In this document: one piece after another, positions 17,516 to 26,807 of the stretch
Position numbering within the stretch: position 1 is the stretch's first letter
Layout of the letters: every line of letters starts with the position of its first letter
Assembly: GCA_012033495.1 (NCBI GenBank)
Contig: JAAUQT010000013.1
Location: forward strand, 1-49,709
Length of the DNA: 49,709 nucleotides
Direction: 5' to 3'
From: Cyanobacteria bacterium RM1_2_2
Lineage (GTDB): Bacteria; Cyanobacteriota; Cyanobacteriia; Elainellales; Elainellaceae
Made by a program: the position numbers and the translations under genes
Notes under the pieces: generated by a model
Databases searched by the model: none
What the model saw: only the letters and a program-made list of their open reading frames with translations
Told to the model about the DNA's origin: nothing

Positions 17516-17623
17516 TTAACTGCACTACTGTAATTTATGCAGAAATAGGACAATTTTGATAGAACTTGAGGAACAACATTGAGGAGTTGAGGCAAGCTAT
17601 TCTTGAGTTGGATTTATTGAATT

Positions 17624-18616
17624 ATGTTGAAAGTATTCACACCTGCATCTCCTGAATTCTCCGATGTTGATGTGTCGGTTATTATTCCTACCTACAATCG
17701 AACTGTAATGTTGAGAGAATCGCTGAATAGTGTATTTTCTCAGGATTTTGATGGTGTGGTTGAAGTGGTTGTAATCGACGATAACTCTAAGGATGAAACT
17801 TCTAAGATTATTTGCCAGGAATATCCAAAGGTTCATCTAATTAGCCTTGATAGCAATGTTGGGGCTTATGCTGCCCGAAATTTAGGAATTTCTAAGTCGA
17901 AGGGAGAACATATTGCTTTTCTTGATTCCGATGACCTTTGGAAGCCCGATTATTTGAAAACTCAGCTTGCCGCATTGAAAGGAAAAGACCGGCATTTTGT
18001 GGTTAGCGATTTGATTAGTTGGAACACTCAAACGAGTCGAGAAGAACTTAGAGTTCAAAGACCTAACCTGGTAAAATATCAGTCGCCAATTCACCATTTG
18101 TTGGCTGGAGGAAGTTTTATCTCTAGTCCTTCATCGGCCATTTTCCCAAAGTCGCTGATGGATGAAATTGGGTTATTTAGCGAGGAGCGCATTGCTTCCG
18201 ATACAGATTTGTATATTCGATGTTTGCTGGCGGGCTATTCTCCTATTTTTACAGCGTTGCCAACTGTAATTAAAAGGAAACACGGCAAGGATCAGTTAAC
18301 TGATATTCGTAATTTTGAAGCGAGGAAGAAGGGGCGCTTAGAGCGCGCTAAGAAGTATCATCCTTTGGTCAAAAAACAGTTTGATATTGCCCCACTTCAA
18401 CAAATATATGCCGAAATTCATGCCGAGTTTGCAAGTCGATATTTGGGTAATAAATGGTTTTTAAGCTGGGTTAATTCTTCGTTGGCTTCCGCAAATCACG
18501 CTTCTCCCATGTATGTTCTATCTAACATGGGGAAGGACTTGAAAACATTCATTTCTGTTCGGGCCAGGTCAATTAGTAAATCCTCTAAACCTATTAATTC
18601 AGTGCATGGAGTGTGA
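17624..18616 (+). CDS. Family 2 glycosyltransferase
   Basis: Typical GT-A fold with SVIIPTYNR (18-26), VVVIDDNSKDETS (48-60) and the metal-binding FLDSDDLW (99-106). The stretch GAYAARNLGISKSKG is the usual acceptor-side loop. Length 330. It starts 108 bases after the ABC gene and ends 12 bases before the next GT2, so 17624-19537 is a two-gene unit. The sugar added is unknown. Confidence 0.9.
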   Translation: MLKVFTPASPEFSDVDVSVIIPTYNRTVMLRESLNSVFSQDFDGVVEVVVIDDNSKDETSKIICQEYPKVHLISLDSNVGAYAARNLGISKSKGEHIAFLDSDDLWKPDYLKTQLAALKGKDRHFVVSDLISWNTQTSREELRVQRPNLVKYQSPIHHLLAGGSFISSPSSAIFPKSLMDEIGLFSEERIASDTDLYIRCLLAGYSPIFTALPTVIKRKHGKDQLTDIRNFEARKKGRLERAKKYHPLVKKQFDIAPLQQIYAEIHAEFASRYLGNKWFLSWVNSSLASANHASPMYVLSNMGKDLKTFISVRARSISKSSKPINSVHGV

Positions 18617-18628
18617 GCGAAACGACCT

Positions 18629-19537
18629 ATGAATGAGGCAGTTATTCCCTTTGTTTCCGTGATCATTCCAGTCTATAATGATGCTGAAAGATTGCAGATT
18701 TGCTTGAAATCTTTACAAGACCAAACTTATCCGAAAGAGCAGTATGAAATCATTGTGGTTGACAATGGTTCTACTGATTCTCCTCAAGGCATAGTTGATC
18801 AATTTTCTCAAGCTCGAATGGATTGTGAAAGCAAACCTGGCTCATATGCTGCCCGCAATAAAGGTATTCTTTTAGCCAAAGGAGAGGTTATTGCTTTCAC
18901 TGATGCCGATTGTATTCCTGCATCTGATTGGATTGAGAAGGGTGTGGAAATTTTATTGAAAACTATCAACTGTGGGCTGGTTGCAGGGCGGGTTGATTTG
19001 TTCCTTCATGATCCGACTCAGCCAACACCCGTTGAGCTTTACCAGAAGCTAACTTCATTCCGGCAGGAAGCATATGTCAAAAACCTGAAATTTGGCCCGA
19101 CAGCCAATGTTTTTACTTTCAAGCACGTAATTGATGCAGTTGGCCTTTTCAACGACAGTTTGAAATCTGGAGGCGATTTTGAGTGGGGGAATCGCGTTTT
19201 TTCGGCTGGCTATCAGCAGACTTATGCAGATGGTGTTAAAGTTGCCCATCCTGCAAGGCGTTCTTTTCAAGAATTATACCGTCGTCAGGCTAGAATTATT
19301 GGCGGAAAGTTCGATTTGTTAGAAAAGAAGCGTTATTCCTTAAAAGGTTTTGCCAGAGTCTTGCTAGTAGATATTAGAAGAACTTTGAATATGCTCTTAT
19401 TGATTTGCAAAACTGATAAGTTAGATGGAGTTGATCAGAGACTTAAAGCGATGATGGTTGCTCTATTTGCAGGGTATGTTTTGATCTCTGAAAAAACGGC
19501 TTGTCAACTAAGAGGTGGCTCTGGCGTGTACCGATAA
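18629..19537 (+). CDS. Family 2 glycosyltransferase
   Basis: GT-A-fold enzyme of 302 residues: VSVIIPVYND (9-18), IIVVDNGSTDSP (41-52), GSYAARNKGI (71-80) and the metal-binding FTDADC (90-95). The region RPARRSF-like (seen as HPARRSFQELYRRQARIIGGKFDL) is a late motif common in exopolysaccharide GT2 proteins. The last codons overlap a 13-base tandem duplication. Tight spacing to the preceding GT2 supports co-transcription. Confidence 0.9.
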   Translation: MNEAVIPFVSVIIPVYNDAERLQICLKSLQDQTYPKEQYEIIVVDNGSTDSPQGIVDQFSQARMDCESKPGSYAARNKGILLAKGEVIAFTDADCIPASDWIEKGVEILLKTINCGLVAGRVDLFLHDPTQPTPVELYQKLTSFRQEAYVKNLKFGPTANVFTFKHVIDAVGLFNDSLKSGGDFEWGNRVFSAGYQQTYADGVKVAHPARRSFQELYRRQARIIGGKFDLLEKKRYSLKGFARVLLVDIRRTLNMLLLICKTDKLDGVDQRLKAMMVALFAGYVLISEKTACQLRGGSGVYR

Positions 19538-19570
19538 GTAGATTTGATAAGTAGATTCGATAAGCAATTA
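19533..19570. repeat. 13-base tandem repeat at gene end
   Basis: GATAAGTAGATT appears at 19533-19544 and 19546-19557 with a 13-base period, followed by a degenerate third copy GATAAGCAATTA at 19559-19570. The first copy contains the stop codon of the preceding glycosyltransferase gene. It looks like a replication-slippage duplication. Confidence 0.8.
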
Positions 19571-19623
19571 ATGTTCGCAATATTTTGACTTAGCATCCCA
19601 TACATGGAAATTTAGAGGGCACA

Positions 19624-20547
19624 ATGTTAGATTGGCAACTCAAAACTCCTGTCGCTTTTCTGGTATTTAATCGACCGGATACAACTGAAAAAGTTTTTGA
19701 GGCAATTCGGCAAGCCAAACCCCCCAGACTGTTAGTGGTCGCAGATGGGCCTAGGACAAACAAGCCAGGAGAGGCTGAAAAATGTGCTGCTGTGCGGACC
19801 ATTATTGAACGAGTAGACTGGGACTGTGAAGTGCTGAAAAACTACGCCGACGAGAATATGGGCTGCAAACGGCGGGTTTCTAGCGGTCTAGATTGGATTT
19901 TTAGCAAGACAGAAGAAGTGATTATTTTGGAAGATGACTGTCTACCAGATCTCACCTTCTTCAGATATTGCGAAGAACTCTTGGAGAAGTATCGCTATGA
20001 TACGCGAGTGATGATGATTAGCGGCGCGAATGTTTTAGGAGAGTGGAAAGCTGACATTCAGAGCTATTGTTTCTCGTATTTTGGTTCTATTTGGGGTTGG
20101 GCATCGTGGAGAAGAGCATGGAGCTATTACGATGTGGAAATGAAGCTTTGGGCTGACCCAGAAGTAAAGACCAGAATTCGAGATATTGTTGCTGATCCTA
20201 AGCGTTATCCAGCCGTTCAAAAGCTGTTTGATTCTGTTTACTCAGGAGAAGTAGACACCTGGGATTTCCAATGGTTCTATACTCGTTTATTACAATCGGG
20301 GCTATCAATTATTCCAGCTAGAAATTTAGTTTCTAACCTTGGTTTTGGTGCAGAAGGTACGCATAACAAAAACAGCGATGATCCGAGAGCTAATATGTCT
20401 TTAGAACCGATGGTTTTCCCTCTAGAACCTCCCCGTGGTATGGCAGCTGATCGAGACTATGACGACGAGCGTTATCGGCGATTCTGGAAGAAAAAGAGCA
20501 TTCTTCAACGGGCTGTTCGCAAGCTGAAGCGCACCCTCAGCCGATAA
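19624..20547 (+). CDS. GT2-like glycosyltransferase (HlpA-like)
   Basis: 307 residues. KTPVAFLVFNRPDTTEKVFEAI (7-28) opens the GT-A domain, LLVVADGPR (36-44) follows, and ILEDDCLPDLTFF (101-113) supplies the metal-binding EDD motif. GSIWGWASWRRAW near 157-169 is a strongly conserved segment of this family, often mislabelled 'hemolytic protein HlpA-like'. It most likely transfers a sugar within the repeat unit. The Arg/Lys-rich tail (KKKSILQRAVRKLKRTLSR) may bind the membrane surface. Same strand and close spacing as its neighbours. Confidence 0.85.
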   Translation: MLDWQLKTPVAFLVFNRPDTTEKVFEAIRQAKPPRLLVVADGPRTNKPGEAEKCAAVRTIIERVDWDCEVLKNYADENMGCKRRVSSGLDWIFSKTEEVIILEDDCLPDLTFFRYCEELLEKYRYDTRVMMISGANVLGEWKADIQSYCFSYFGSIWGWASWRRAWSYYDVEMKLWADPEVKTRIRDIVADPKRYPAVQKLFDSVYSGEVDTWDFQWFYTRLLQSGLSIIPARNLVSNLGFGAEGTHNKNSDDPRANMSLEPMVFPLEPPRGMAADRDYDDERYRRFWKKKSILQRAVRKLKRTLSR

Positions 20548-20609
20548 GTCTATCAGTTGGTTATGGCTGAGCATGGATATGGCTTATAGTTCTTTGGGGC
20601 AGTGACACC

Positions 20610-21818
20610 ATGATCAAGACAATACGTAAACTGTATTACTCGCTGCCACGTTCTGTGCAACGCCAGTTCCTGCGAACGGTCAGTTTTCTGAGTTTTGTAA
20701 GGCGGGCCGGGGTCTTAATTTGCAATGATTATATTCAACTGTCTATCCACAACGTTGAGCAGGTTGTTGGCAAGTATAAGCAAGGTATTAAGTTTCATCA
20801 GTTAGTAGAAGAAAACACTAAGGCGACTCGATCTGCTAGCCACCTTGACGGGCAAACTGTAGCAGCGATTCAGCCTCTAATTGCCAAAACTGAAACCGTT
20901 ATTTTAGATATTACTCAGGCAGAATTTTCTCTTCGCAACAACCACTTATTTGACCCCAAACTAAACGCGATCGATGAGTGTGGATTGCAGTTTGAGAAGA
21001 TGCCGGTTCACAGAAAATTACTCTCAAAAACAGCTCGAAAAATTGACGGTACGATGGCTTACTTATCCAATGTTGAGCCATCGAATTACTATCATTGGAT
21101 GTGCAGAACTCTACCGCTTGTCCGGGTTTATCAGCAGTTCTTTGATTTACAGGAAATAGACTTTTTCTACGTTGGCGATTCAGAACTAAAGGATTTTCAC
21201 AAAGAAAGTTTGGCGCGAGTTGGGATTAAACCTGCCCAAATTTTGCAAGAAGCCTGCACTGCCGATCGCATCCTTGCCGCTATCAGTACTAGAACCAAAC
21301 AATTTGGATCGGCTCCTGTAATTCAAGCGAACTATGACTTTAGTAGAGGCTTATTTCGTCAGGAAATCGAGACCAATGCTGCTATCCAACGGCACCGAAT
21401 TTATGTGCAAAGAGGAGATGTTAAGCGTAGGAAAGTAATCAATGAGAGCCAAGTGATTGAGCATCTTTCAGCCTATGACTTTATCCCAGTCCGAATGGAT
21501 AACAAAACCTTATTGGAGCAGGTGCAAATTTTTTCTCAGGCTGAAATGATTGTTGCGCCTCACGGTGCGGCTCTCACCAACCTACTTTTTGTTCAGCCAG
21601 AGGTGAAAGTGATTGAGCTAATGCCTTGGGGTTACGTTAACAATTGTTTTTATGTTTTATCTAATTATGCAGGGGCAGATTATTTCTATTTGCAAAGTGA
21701 AGCCATTGAGCAAAAGCAAGCTTTAGATGAACATTATTTAGATCTTTATGTAGATATCAAGAAGCTAGATGCAATTTTACAGAAAGCCTTGCTTGAGTCA
21801 TTTAATAACGTTGCATAA
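20610..21818 (+). CDS. Family 61 (DUF563) glycosyltransferase
   Basis: 402 residues. The N-terminal region is variable; NYYHWMCRTLPLV (159-171) and the later IVAPHGAALTNLLF (about 313-326) followed by VIELMPWGY are hallmarks of the GT61/EOGT-like fold. Bacterial members occur in capsule and exopolysaccharide loci. RIYVQRGDVKRRKVIN is the conserved nucleotide-side segment. Substrate cannot be told from sequence. Located between GT2 and sulfotransferase genes on the same strand. Confidence 0.88.
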   Translation: MIKTIRKLYYSLPRSVQRQFLRTVSFLSFVRRAGVLICNDYIQLSIHNVEQVVGKYKQGIKFHQLVEENTKATRSASHLDGQTVAAIQPLIAKTETVILDITQAEFSLRNNHLFDPKLNAIDECGLQFEKMPVHRKLLSKTARKIDGTMAYLSNVEPSNYYHWMCRTLPLVRVYQQFFDLQEIDFFYVGDSELKDFHKESLARVGIKPAQILQEACTADRILAAISTRTKQFGSAPVIQANYDFSRGLFRQEIETNAAIQRHRIYVQRGDVKRRKVINESQVIEHLSAYDFIPVRMDNKTLLEQVQIFSQAEMIVAPHGAALTNLLFVQPEVKVIELMPWGYVNNCFYVLSNYAGADYFYLQSEAIEQKQALDEHYLDLYVDIKKLDAILQKALLESFNNVA

Positions 21819-21993
21819 TAGATAGAAAAATATTGGCTAAAAATTTTGTTTTTGTGAGCAGTTTTTGTAAACGGTGAGATGAGAAGTCAGTAGTGCTTAT
21901 TGTTGGTTGAAGCTCCTACAGCGCACCGTTGCTCAAGACTTCCTCAAAAAAAATTCTCAGGCGATTGATTTAACTCAGCGGGAGCGCTCTCAT

Positions 21994-22806
21994 ATGTCTT
22001 CTAAAGCTTTAATTATTACTGGAATGCACCGGAGCGGCACATCTTTGACTGCTCATTATTTGAACGACTGCGGAATTTATATCGGCGATCGGCTCACGAG
22101 TTCAGATTTGGATCAATCTCGTGGCTTTTACAGCGGTCACCACGAAGATCGGGAATTCTCCGATTTTCACAAATCTGTTTTGAAGCAGAAAGGAATTGAT
22201 GCATTTTTGGGGCGCAGATTTAGCCTGCCAGTTCAATTTAAGCTGCCAATTCGAGTTAGTGCGGAAGACAGACAAACGGCTCTAAATTTGGTTGCATCCA
22301 GAGCAGATTTGCCGCAATGGGGTTGGAAAGATCCGAGAACCAGTTTGTTTCTAGACTTTTGGCATAGCGTACTGACCGATGGCAGCTATTTGTTTTTGTT
22401 CCGTCATCCCTTAGCAGTCGTTGATTCGCTGATTCGGCGTGGGGCTGAGAAGCACATTGTCCGCAAGCCGGTGATTGGTTTACGAGTTTGGAAACTCTAC
22501 AATCAGCAAGTTTTGCAGTTTTGGAAGCAGCATCAAACTGTTGGTTTACTCTGCGATATTGATGAACTAATTCGCGATCCCAATGCTGTGCGGCTCTACT
22601 TACAAGAAAAGATGAACTTCCAGCTAAATCCGGTTCCGCTGGATGGCATTTTCAAAGAGCAGGCTTTTCGGACAGAATATTCGCCTGAAATGGAACAACT
22701 GAAAGACAAGCATCCCCGTGAATTAGCTGACTGCCTCAGCCTATACGAAGAAATGCGATCCTTGTCTAACCTGAAAATATCCAATCCAGAGTTGCCAGTT
22801 CGTTAA
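21994..22806 (+). CDS. PAPS-dependent sulfotransferase (4th)
   Basis: From ATG 21994 the protein has 270 residues and begins directly with the 5'-phosphosulfate strand and loop, ALIITGMHRSGTSLTAHYL (5-23), which makes this the most natural start; an in-frame TTG at 21907 would add 29 residues. WGWKDPRTSLF (109-119) is the conserved middle motif and YLFLFRHPLAVVDSLIRRG (132-150) carries the 3'-phosphate contacts R137 and S145. CDIDELIRDP is the late motif. Close to sulfotransferases of glycan-modifying loci. It ends 36 bases before the next GT4 gene. Confidence 0.87.
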   Translation: MSSKALIITGMHRSGTSLTAHYLNDCGIYIGDRLTSSDLDQSRGFYSGHHEDREFSDFHKSVLKQKGIDAFLGRRFSLPVQFKLPIRVSAEDRQTALNLVASRADLPQWGWKDPRTSLFLDFWHSVLTDGSYLFLFRHPLAVVDSLIRRGAEKHIVRKPVIGLRVWKLYNQQVLQFWKQHQTVGLLCDIDELIRDPNAVRLYLQEKMNFQLNPVPLDGIFKEQAFRTEYSPEMEQLKDKHPRELADCLSLYEEMRSLSNLKISNPELPVR

Positions 22807-22842
22807 TGTTTTGGTTGTGCAGTGGCAGAAGGATGATTTGAA

Positions 22843-24099
22843 ATGAAGGTTGCATTTCTTAGCGTTGAGGACGATGGCTCTGGCTCGACCCGTGCCGCCT
22901 ACCGATTACATTGCTGCCTCAAACAGGCGGGCATTCAGTCGCAGATGCTAGTGCAGTCCAAACATCGAGATGACAAAACGGTGATTGGGTTACCCGCCAA
23001 AACTGGGGTCGGCAAAATTGTGTCGGGTTCCAGGAGTATTCTAGATCGTCTGCCTCTGAAGCTCTACAGCCAGCGAGAAAGCACTTCCTTTTCGCCCCAA
23101 TGGTTGCCAGATCGGATCGGCGCGAAGGTGGCTCAACTCAATCCAGATCTGATCAGCCTGCAATGGGTCAACTTGGGATACCTCCAGATCGAAACCCTCG
23201 CGAAGTTCAAGAAGCCGATCGTCTGGACACTGCGAGATATGTGGGCATTTACGGGCGGATGTCACTACAACGGTGAGTGCGATCGGTACACGAAATCTTG
23301 CGGGGCTTGCCCTCAGCTTCACAGCCAGCGAGATGCAGATTTGTCCCGATGGATCTGGCAGCGCAAAGCCAAGGCCTGGAAAGAAGTAGACCTGACGATT
23401 GTTGCCCTCAGCTCTTGGTTGGGTGATTGTGCCGCGGCTAGCTCTCTATTTGGTGATCGCCGCGTTGAAGTCATTCCCAATGGCATCGATACCGACACTT
23501 ATCGCCCAATTGACCGCCAAACCGCCAGAGCCTTGCTCAACCTGCCGCCAGACAAGCGGCTAATTTTGTTTGGAGCCGTCAATGCCGCCAGCGACAAGCG
23601 AAAGGGCTTCCATTTGCTGCAACCTGCTTTACAAAGCTTACGTCAGATGCTTTCATCCAATGATGTAGAACTCGTCATATTTGGAGCATCAAAACCTGAA
23701 AATCCACCGGATCTCGGTTTTACTACGCGCTATTTGGGAACCTGGAATGATGACCTCTCTCTAGCGCTGCTATACTCTGCCGCAGATGTCTTTGTTGCCC
23801 CTTCGGTACAAGAAAATCTCGCCAACACGGTTTTAGAGGCACTCGCTTGTGGGCTTCCCTGTGTAGCCTTTAAGATTGGCGGTATGCCAGACTTGATCGA
23901 ACATCAATACAATGGCTATTTGGCAAAACCCTACCACGTTGAAGACCTGACTCAAGGAATGCTTTGGATTCTGGAAAATGCAGAGCGTCACCAAAAGTTA
24001 TCTAATGCAGCCCGCCAAAAAATTGAAGCCGAGTTCACCATGAAAGCCACCGGAACCAAATATTTGTCGCTGTTTACTGAACTTCTAGAAAACCAATGA
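22843..24099 (+). CDS. Family 4 glycosyltransferase
   Basis: GT-B-fold retaining enzyme, 418 residues. MKVAFLSVEDDGSGSTRAAY opens the N-terminal Rossmann domain. A four-cysteine segment at about 138-160 (GGCHYNGECDRY...CGACPQL) is typical of a GT4 subgroup and may be a structural zinc or disulfide site. The donor-binding domain includes VEVIPNGIDTDTYRP (about 209-223) and the EX7E motif in VQENLANTVLEALACGLP (about 325-342). SD-like GAAGGA lies before ATG 22843. Likely adds one sugar of the repeat unit. Confidence 0.92.
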   Translation: MKVAFLSVEDDGSGSTRAAYRLHCCLKQAGIQSQMLVQSKHRDDKTVIGLPAKTGVGKIVSGSRSILDRLPLKLYSQRESTSFSPQWLPDRIGAKVAQLNPDLISLQWVNLGYLQIETLAKFKKPIVWTLRDMWAFTGGCHYNGECDRYTKSCGACPQLHSQRDADLSRWIWQRKAKAWKEVDLTIVALSSWLGDCAAASSLFGDRRVEVIPNGIDTDTYRPIDRQTARALLNLPPDKRLILFGAVNAASDKRKGFHLLQPALQSLRQMLSSNDVELVIFGASKPENPPDLGFTTRYLGTWNDDLSLALLYSAADVFVAPSVQENLANTVLEALACGLPCVAFKIGGMPDLIEHQYNGYLAKPYHVEDLTQGMLWILENAERHQKLSNAARQKIEAEFTMKATGTKYLSLFTELLENQ

Positions 24100-24132
24100 T
24101 CAACCAAACGAAGACCTAAGCAGAGGGCAGCC

Positions 24133-25383
24133 ATGCAGTTCGGAATACTTTGGAGAAAACTTGAACCCATACTAGCGGGCATCTGCCTCTGGTATGTGAC
24201 TGAACCTCACGATAAAACAATTGGAATTCTTGATCGGCTGCTGGTTGCCTTCTATTACTTGTTCGTTCTGATAATTGTGATCAAATATTGGAAGTCGATC
24301 CTGTATTTTCTAGTCCAAGACAAGATTTTACTGCTATTTCTGTTGCTGCCGCTGGTTTCCATACTCTGGTCAACTAATCCTGAAGTGTCTCAGGCTCGCT
24401 TCAATCGGGTCGTGTTGCGGTCGGCGCTCTTTGGGGCCTATTTAGCCAGTCGCTACAGCCTTAAAGAACTATTGCAGTTGGTCACAATTACGTTGGGGGT
24501 GTCTACTATTGCAAGTACTGTAGTAGCTTTGGTGTTACCAGCCGGACAAATGCGCGGCAAGTTTGAAGGTGCATGGCAGGGACTACATGGGCACAAAAAC
24601 AGCTTTGCCCGCCTCATGGCTTGGACAGCAACAAACTTTGCTGCTCTAGCTTTGTATAAAGCTAAAGACCGACGGAAGCATTTCGGTGGATTTTGTCTAG
24701 CTTTTATCGGTCTGTTTTTTAGTCAAGCCAAATCCTCTTTAGCAATTTGTGCTGGGGCCTTGGCACTGTTACCGCTTCACTCGTATTTTTTGCGGGCATA
24801 TCGGTCTAGAACATTCCTGATCACTCTCTCGTTGTGCTCAGTGATTGGGGTAACTTCATGGATGGCAAATAGCCTGGAATTCCTAATCGTTGACGTTTTA
24901 GGTAAGTCACTTACGCTGAGCGGTCGTACTGTAATTTGGGAGTATTTTGTTAGCAGAATTTCAGAACGACCTTGGCTAGGGTATGGCTATGAGGCATTTT
25001 GGACAAATCCAGATGAAGTGTTTCGGGCCAGGCAATCGCTGTCATTTTTTTCGGGTCATGCCCACAGCGGCTTTATTGATATCACACTCCAACTTGGACT
25101 GATTGGGTTGTCTCTGTTTGTGCTTAGCTTCCTGACCACTTTAGTCAGAACAATTTATCTAATCAGCGTGACAAAATCGATTGAGTATTTTTTGATGTTG
25201 ATCTTTCTATTTGTGATGTTCTCGTCTCAATTTACTGTCGGAATTACTATTCTGAAAGACAACATTTTTTGGGTTTTGTACATCACAATTGCTACGCTAA
25301 CAGCAGTAGAAATGAGCCGACTGCGGATTGCCTCGCAAAACAAACCCCCTGAAGAAGTATCACCAAGTCCGAGTTTTTCATAG
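24133..25383 (+). CDS. Wzy/O-antigen-ligase-like polymerase
   Basis: Hydrophobic protein of 416 residues with roughly ten predicted helices. The large loop contains GRTVIWEYFVSRISERPWLGYGYEAFW (about 262-288) and GHAHSGFIDITLQLGLIGL (about 308-326), the Wzy_C/WaaL signature with its conserved Arg and His. It would join undecaprenyl-linked repeat units in the periplasm. It is the only polymerase candidate in the window. GAGGGCAG sits just before ATG 24133, and the gap to the preceding GT4 is 33 bases. Confidence 0.9.
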   Translation: MQFGILWRKLEPILAGICLWYVTEPHDKTIGILDRLLVAFYYLFVLIIVIKYWKSILYFLVQDKILLLFLLLPLVSILWSTNPEVSQARFNRVVLRSALFGAYLASRYSLKELLQLVTITLGVSTIASTVVALVLPAGQMRGKFEGAWQGLHGHKNSFARLMAWTATNFAALALYKAKDRRKHFGGFCLAFIGLFFSQAKSSLAICAGALALLPLHSYFLRAYRSRTFLITLSLCSVIGVTSWMANSLEFLIVDVLGKSLTLSGRTVIWEYFVSRISERPWLGYGYEAFWTNPDEVFRARQSLSFFSGHAHSGFIDITLQLGLIGLSLFVLSFLTTLVRTIYLISVTKSIEYFLMLIFLFVMFSSQFTVGITILKDNIFWVLYITIATLTAVEMSRLRIASQNKPPEEVSPSPSFS

Positions 25384-25391
25384 TGGGCTTC

Positions 25392-25415
25392 GCTATTTTT
25401 GAGATTGGAAATAGC
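25392..25415. terminator. Weak hairpin after the Wzy-like gene
   Basis: GCTATTT (25392-25398) pairs with AAATAGC (25409-25415), followed by a T-rich stretch. The stem is AT-rich and the loop is ten bases, so it is a poor intrinsic terminator at best. Confidence 0.2.
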
Positions 25416-25533
25416 TTATTTAGCCAAGATTGATTTCAGCCATTCAGCAGATCTAGCCGAATACTTGCCGTTCTGTCTTTACTAAAAGCTACGCCTGTCA
25501 TTTCTAAAAACTTGATATTTACCAGGAAAACTC

Positions 25534-26673
25534 ATGAATAGACAAAATGAAGCCAAACGTTTACCCAAAGTTGTGATGTTGGGGCCAGAACTAAAGCAGA
25601 TGGGAGGAATCGCAACTGTTGAAAATCTAATCCTCGCCAATATGCCCTCGGATGTGGAAATTCACCATATTCCAACCCACAACGATGGTTCAGTTTCACT
25701 TCGAGTCAGGCTGTTTGCTAATGCGGTATGGCAATCAATTTGGAAGTTTTCTACAGAAGATGTTGATGCCGTTCATATTTTCCTTTCGCAGCGTGGCAGT
25801 GCGGTCAGAAACGCGATTTTAACCGTGATTGCGCGAGCCTATCGTAAGCCTGTGATTATCCACGCCCAAAGCAGCGAATTTCATGTCTTCTATGACAATC
25901 TTTCTGCTGTGGGTCAGCTTCTTCTGCGCTCCATTTTTTGTCAATGTGCCTATTTCATTGCGCTGTCAGAGAGTTGGAAAAGATATTATACCCAAAGCCT
26001 GAAGCTGAATGATTCACAAGCGGTTGTGCTTCCTAACCCAGTTCAGCTTCCGGCCCATGTTCCCGATCGCTCATCGTCCGAAAACGCCACTTTCTTGTTT
26101 TTAGGACGGATTGGGCAACGGAAAGGCGCATTCGATTTAATTCAGGCATTTGCTGCTTTACCAGATGAGCAAAAAGCTCAGGCTCATTTGTTTATCGCAG
26201 GTGATGGAGAAGTCGCCAAAGCTAGGAGCATGGTGCAGGAGTTGAACCTGGGTCAGTGCGTTACCATTCTAGACTGGTTGAATCCAGAGCAGCGAGACAT
26301 CTATTTAGCCAAGGCTGACGTGTTTGTTTTGCCGACCAACAATGAGGGGCTGCCGTTAGCCTTACTGGAGGCAATGGGTTGGGGGCTACCTGGCATCACT
26401 ACCCCAGTCGGCGGCATTCCAGAGCTAGTGACATCTGGCCAAGACGGCATCCTGGTAGAGCCAGGTAATGTTGAGCAGTTGTCTGAGGCGATCAAATCCT
26501 TAATCGATGACAAAGATCTGCGCCTTACTTTAGGCAAGAATGCCAGAGCCAAGGTTGAACCGCTCAATATTCACAGCTATTGCGCTACTCTCGTTGCGCT
26601 TTATCGTTCGGCATCGCACCAATCTGCACCTGAAAAAGTGGCTGCACCTGAGAAAATTGCTGCAAAAAATTGA
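25534..26673 (+). CDS. Family 4 glycosyltransferase
   Basis: GT-B-fold enzyme of 379 residues. PKVVMLGPELKQMGGIATVENLIL (10-33) is the N-terminal nucleotide-fold opening with the GGI loop. FLGRIGQRKGAFDLIQAF (about 189-206) begins the donor-binding domain and NNEGLPLALLEAMGWGLPGI (about 269-288) holds the EX7E motif. The C-terminal dozen residues are an imperfect APEK(V/I)AA repeat. AGGA before ATG 25534 is a fair ribosome-binding site. Likely acts on the repeat unit or a late branch. Confidence 0.92.
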   Translation: MNRQNEAKRLPKVVMLGPELKQMGGIATVENLILANMPSDVEIHHIPTHNDGSVSLRVRLFANAVWQSIWKFSTEDVDAVHIFLSQRGSAVRNAILTVIARAYRKPVIIHAQSSEFHVFYDNLSAVGQLLLRSIFCQCAYFIALSESWKRYYTQSLKLNDSQAVVLPNPVQLPAHVPDRSSSENATFLFLGRIGQRKGAFDLIQAFAALPDEQKAQAHLFIAGDGEVAKARSMVQELNLGQCVTILDWLNPEQRDIYLAKADVFVLPTNNEGLPLALLEAMGWGLPGITTPVGGIPELVTSGQDGILVEPGNVEQLSEAIKSLIDDKDLRLTLGKNARAKVEPLNIHSYCATLVALYRSASHQSAPEKVAAPEKIAAKN

Positions 26674-26807
26674 AAATTTCTGAGCCATTAGACTGAGTCT
26701 CTAGACAAGCTTAAGAACCAAGTTTCAGAATCTGCGCCACCCACGCAGATTTTTTGAATTTTATCTGTCTTGATTTTTATCCTTCATGGGAACAGGGTTT
26801 GCAACCG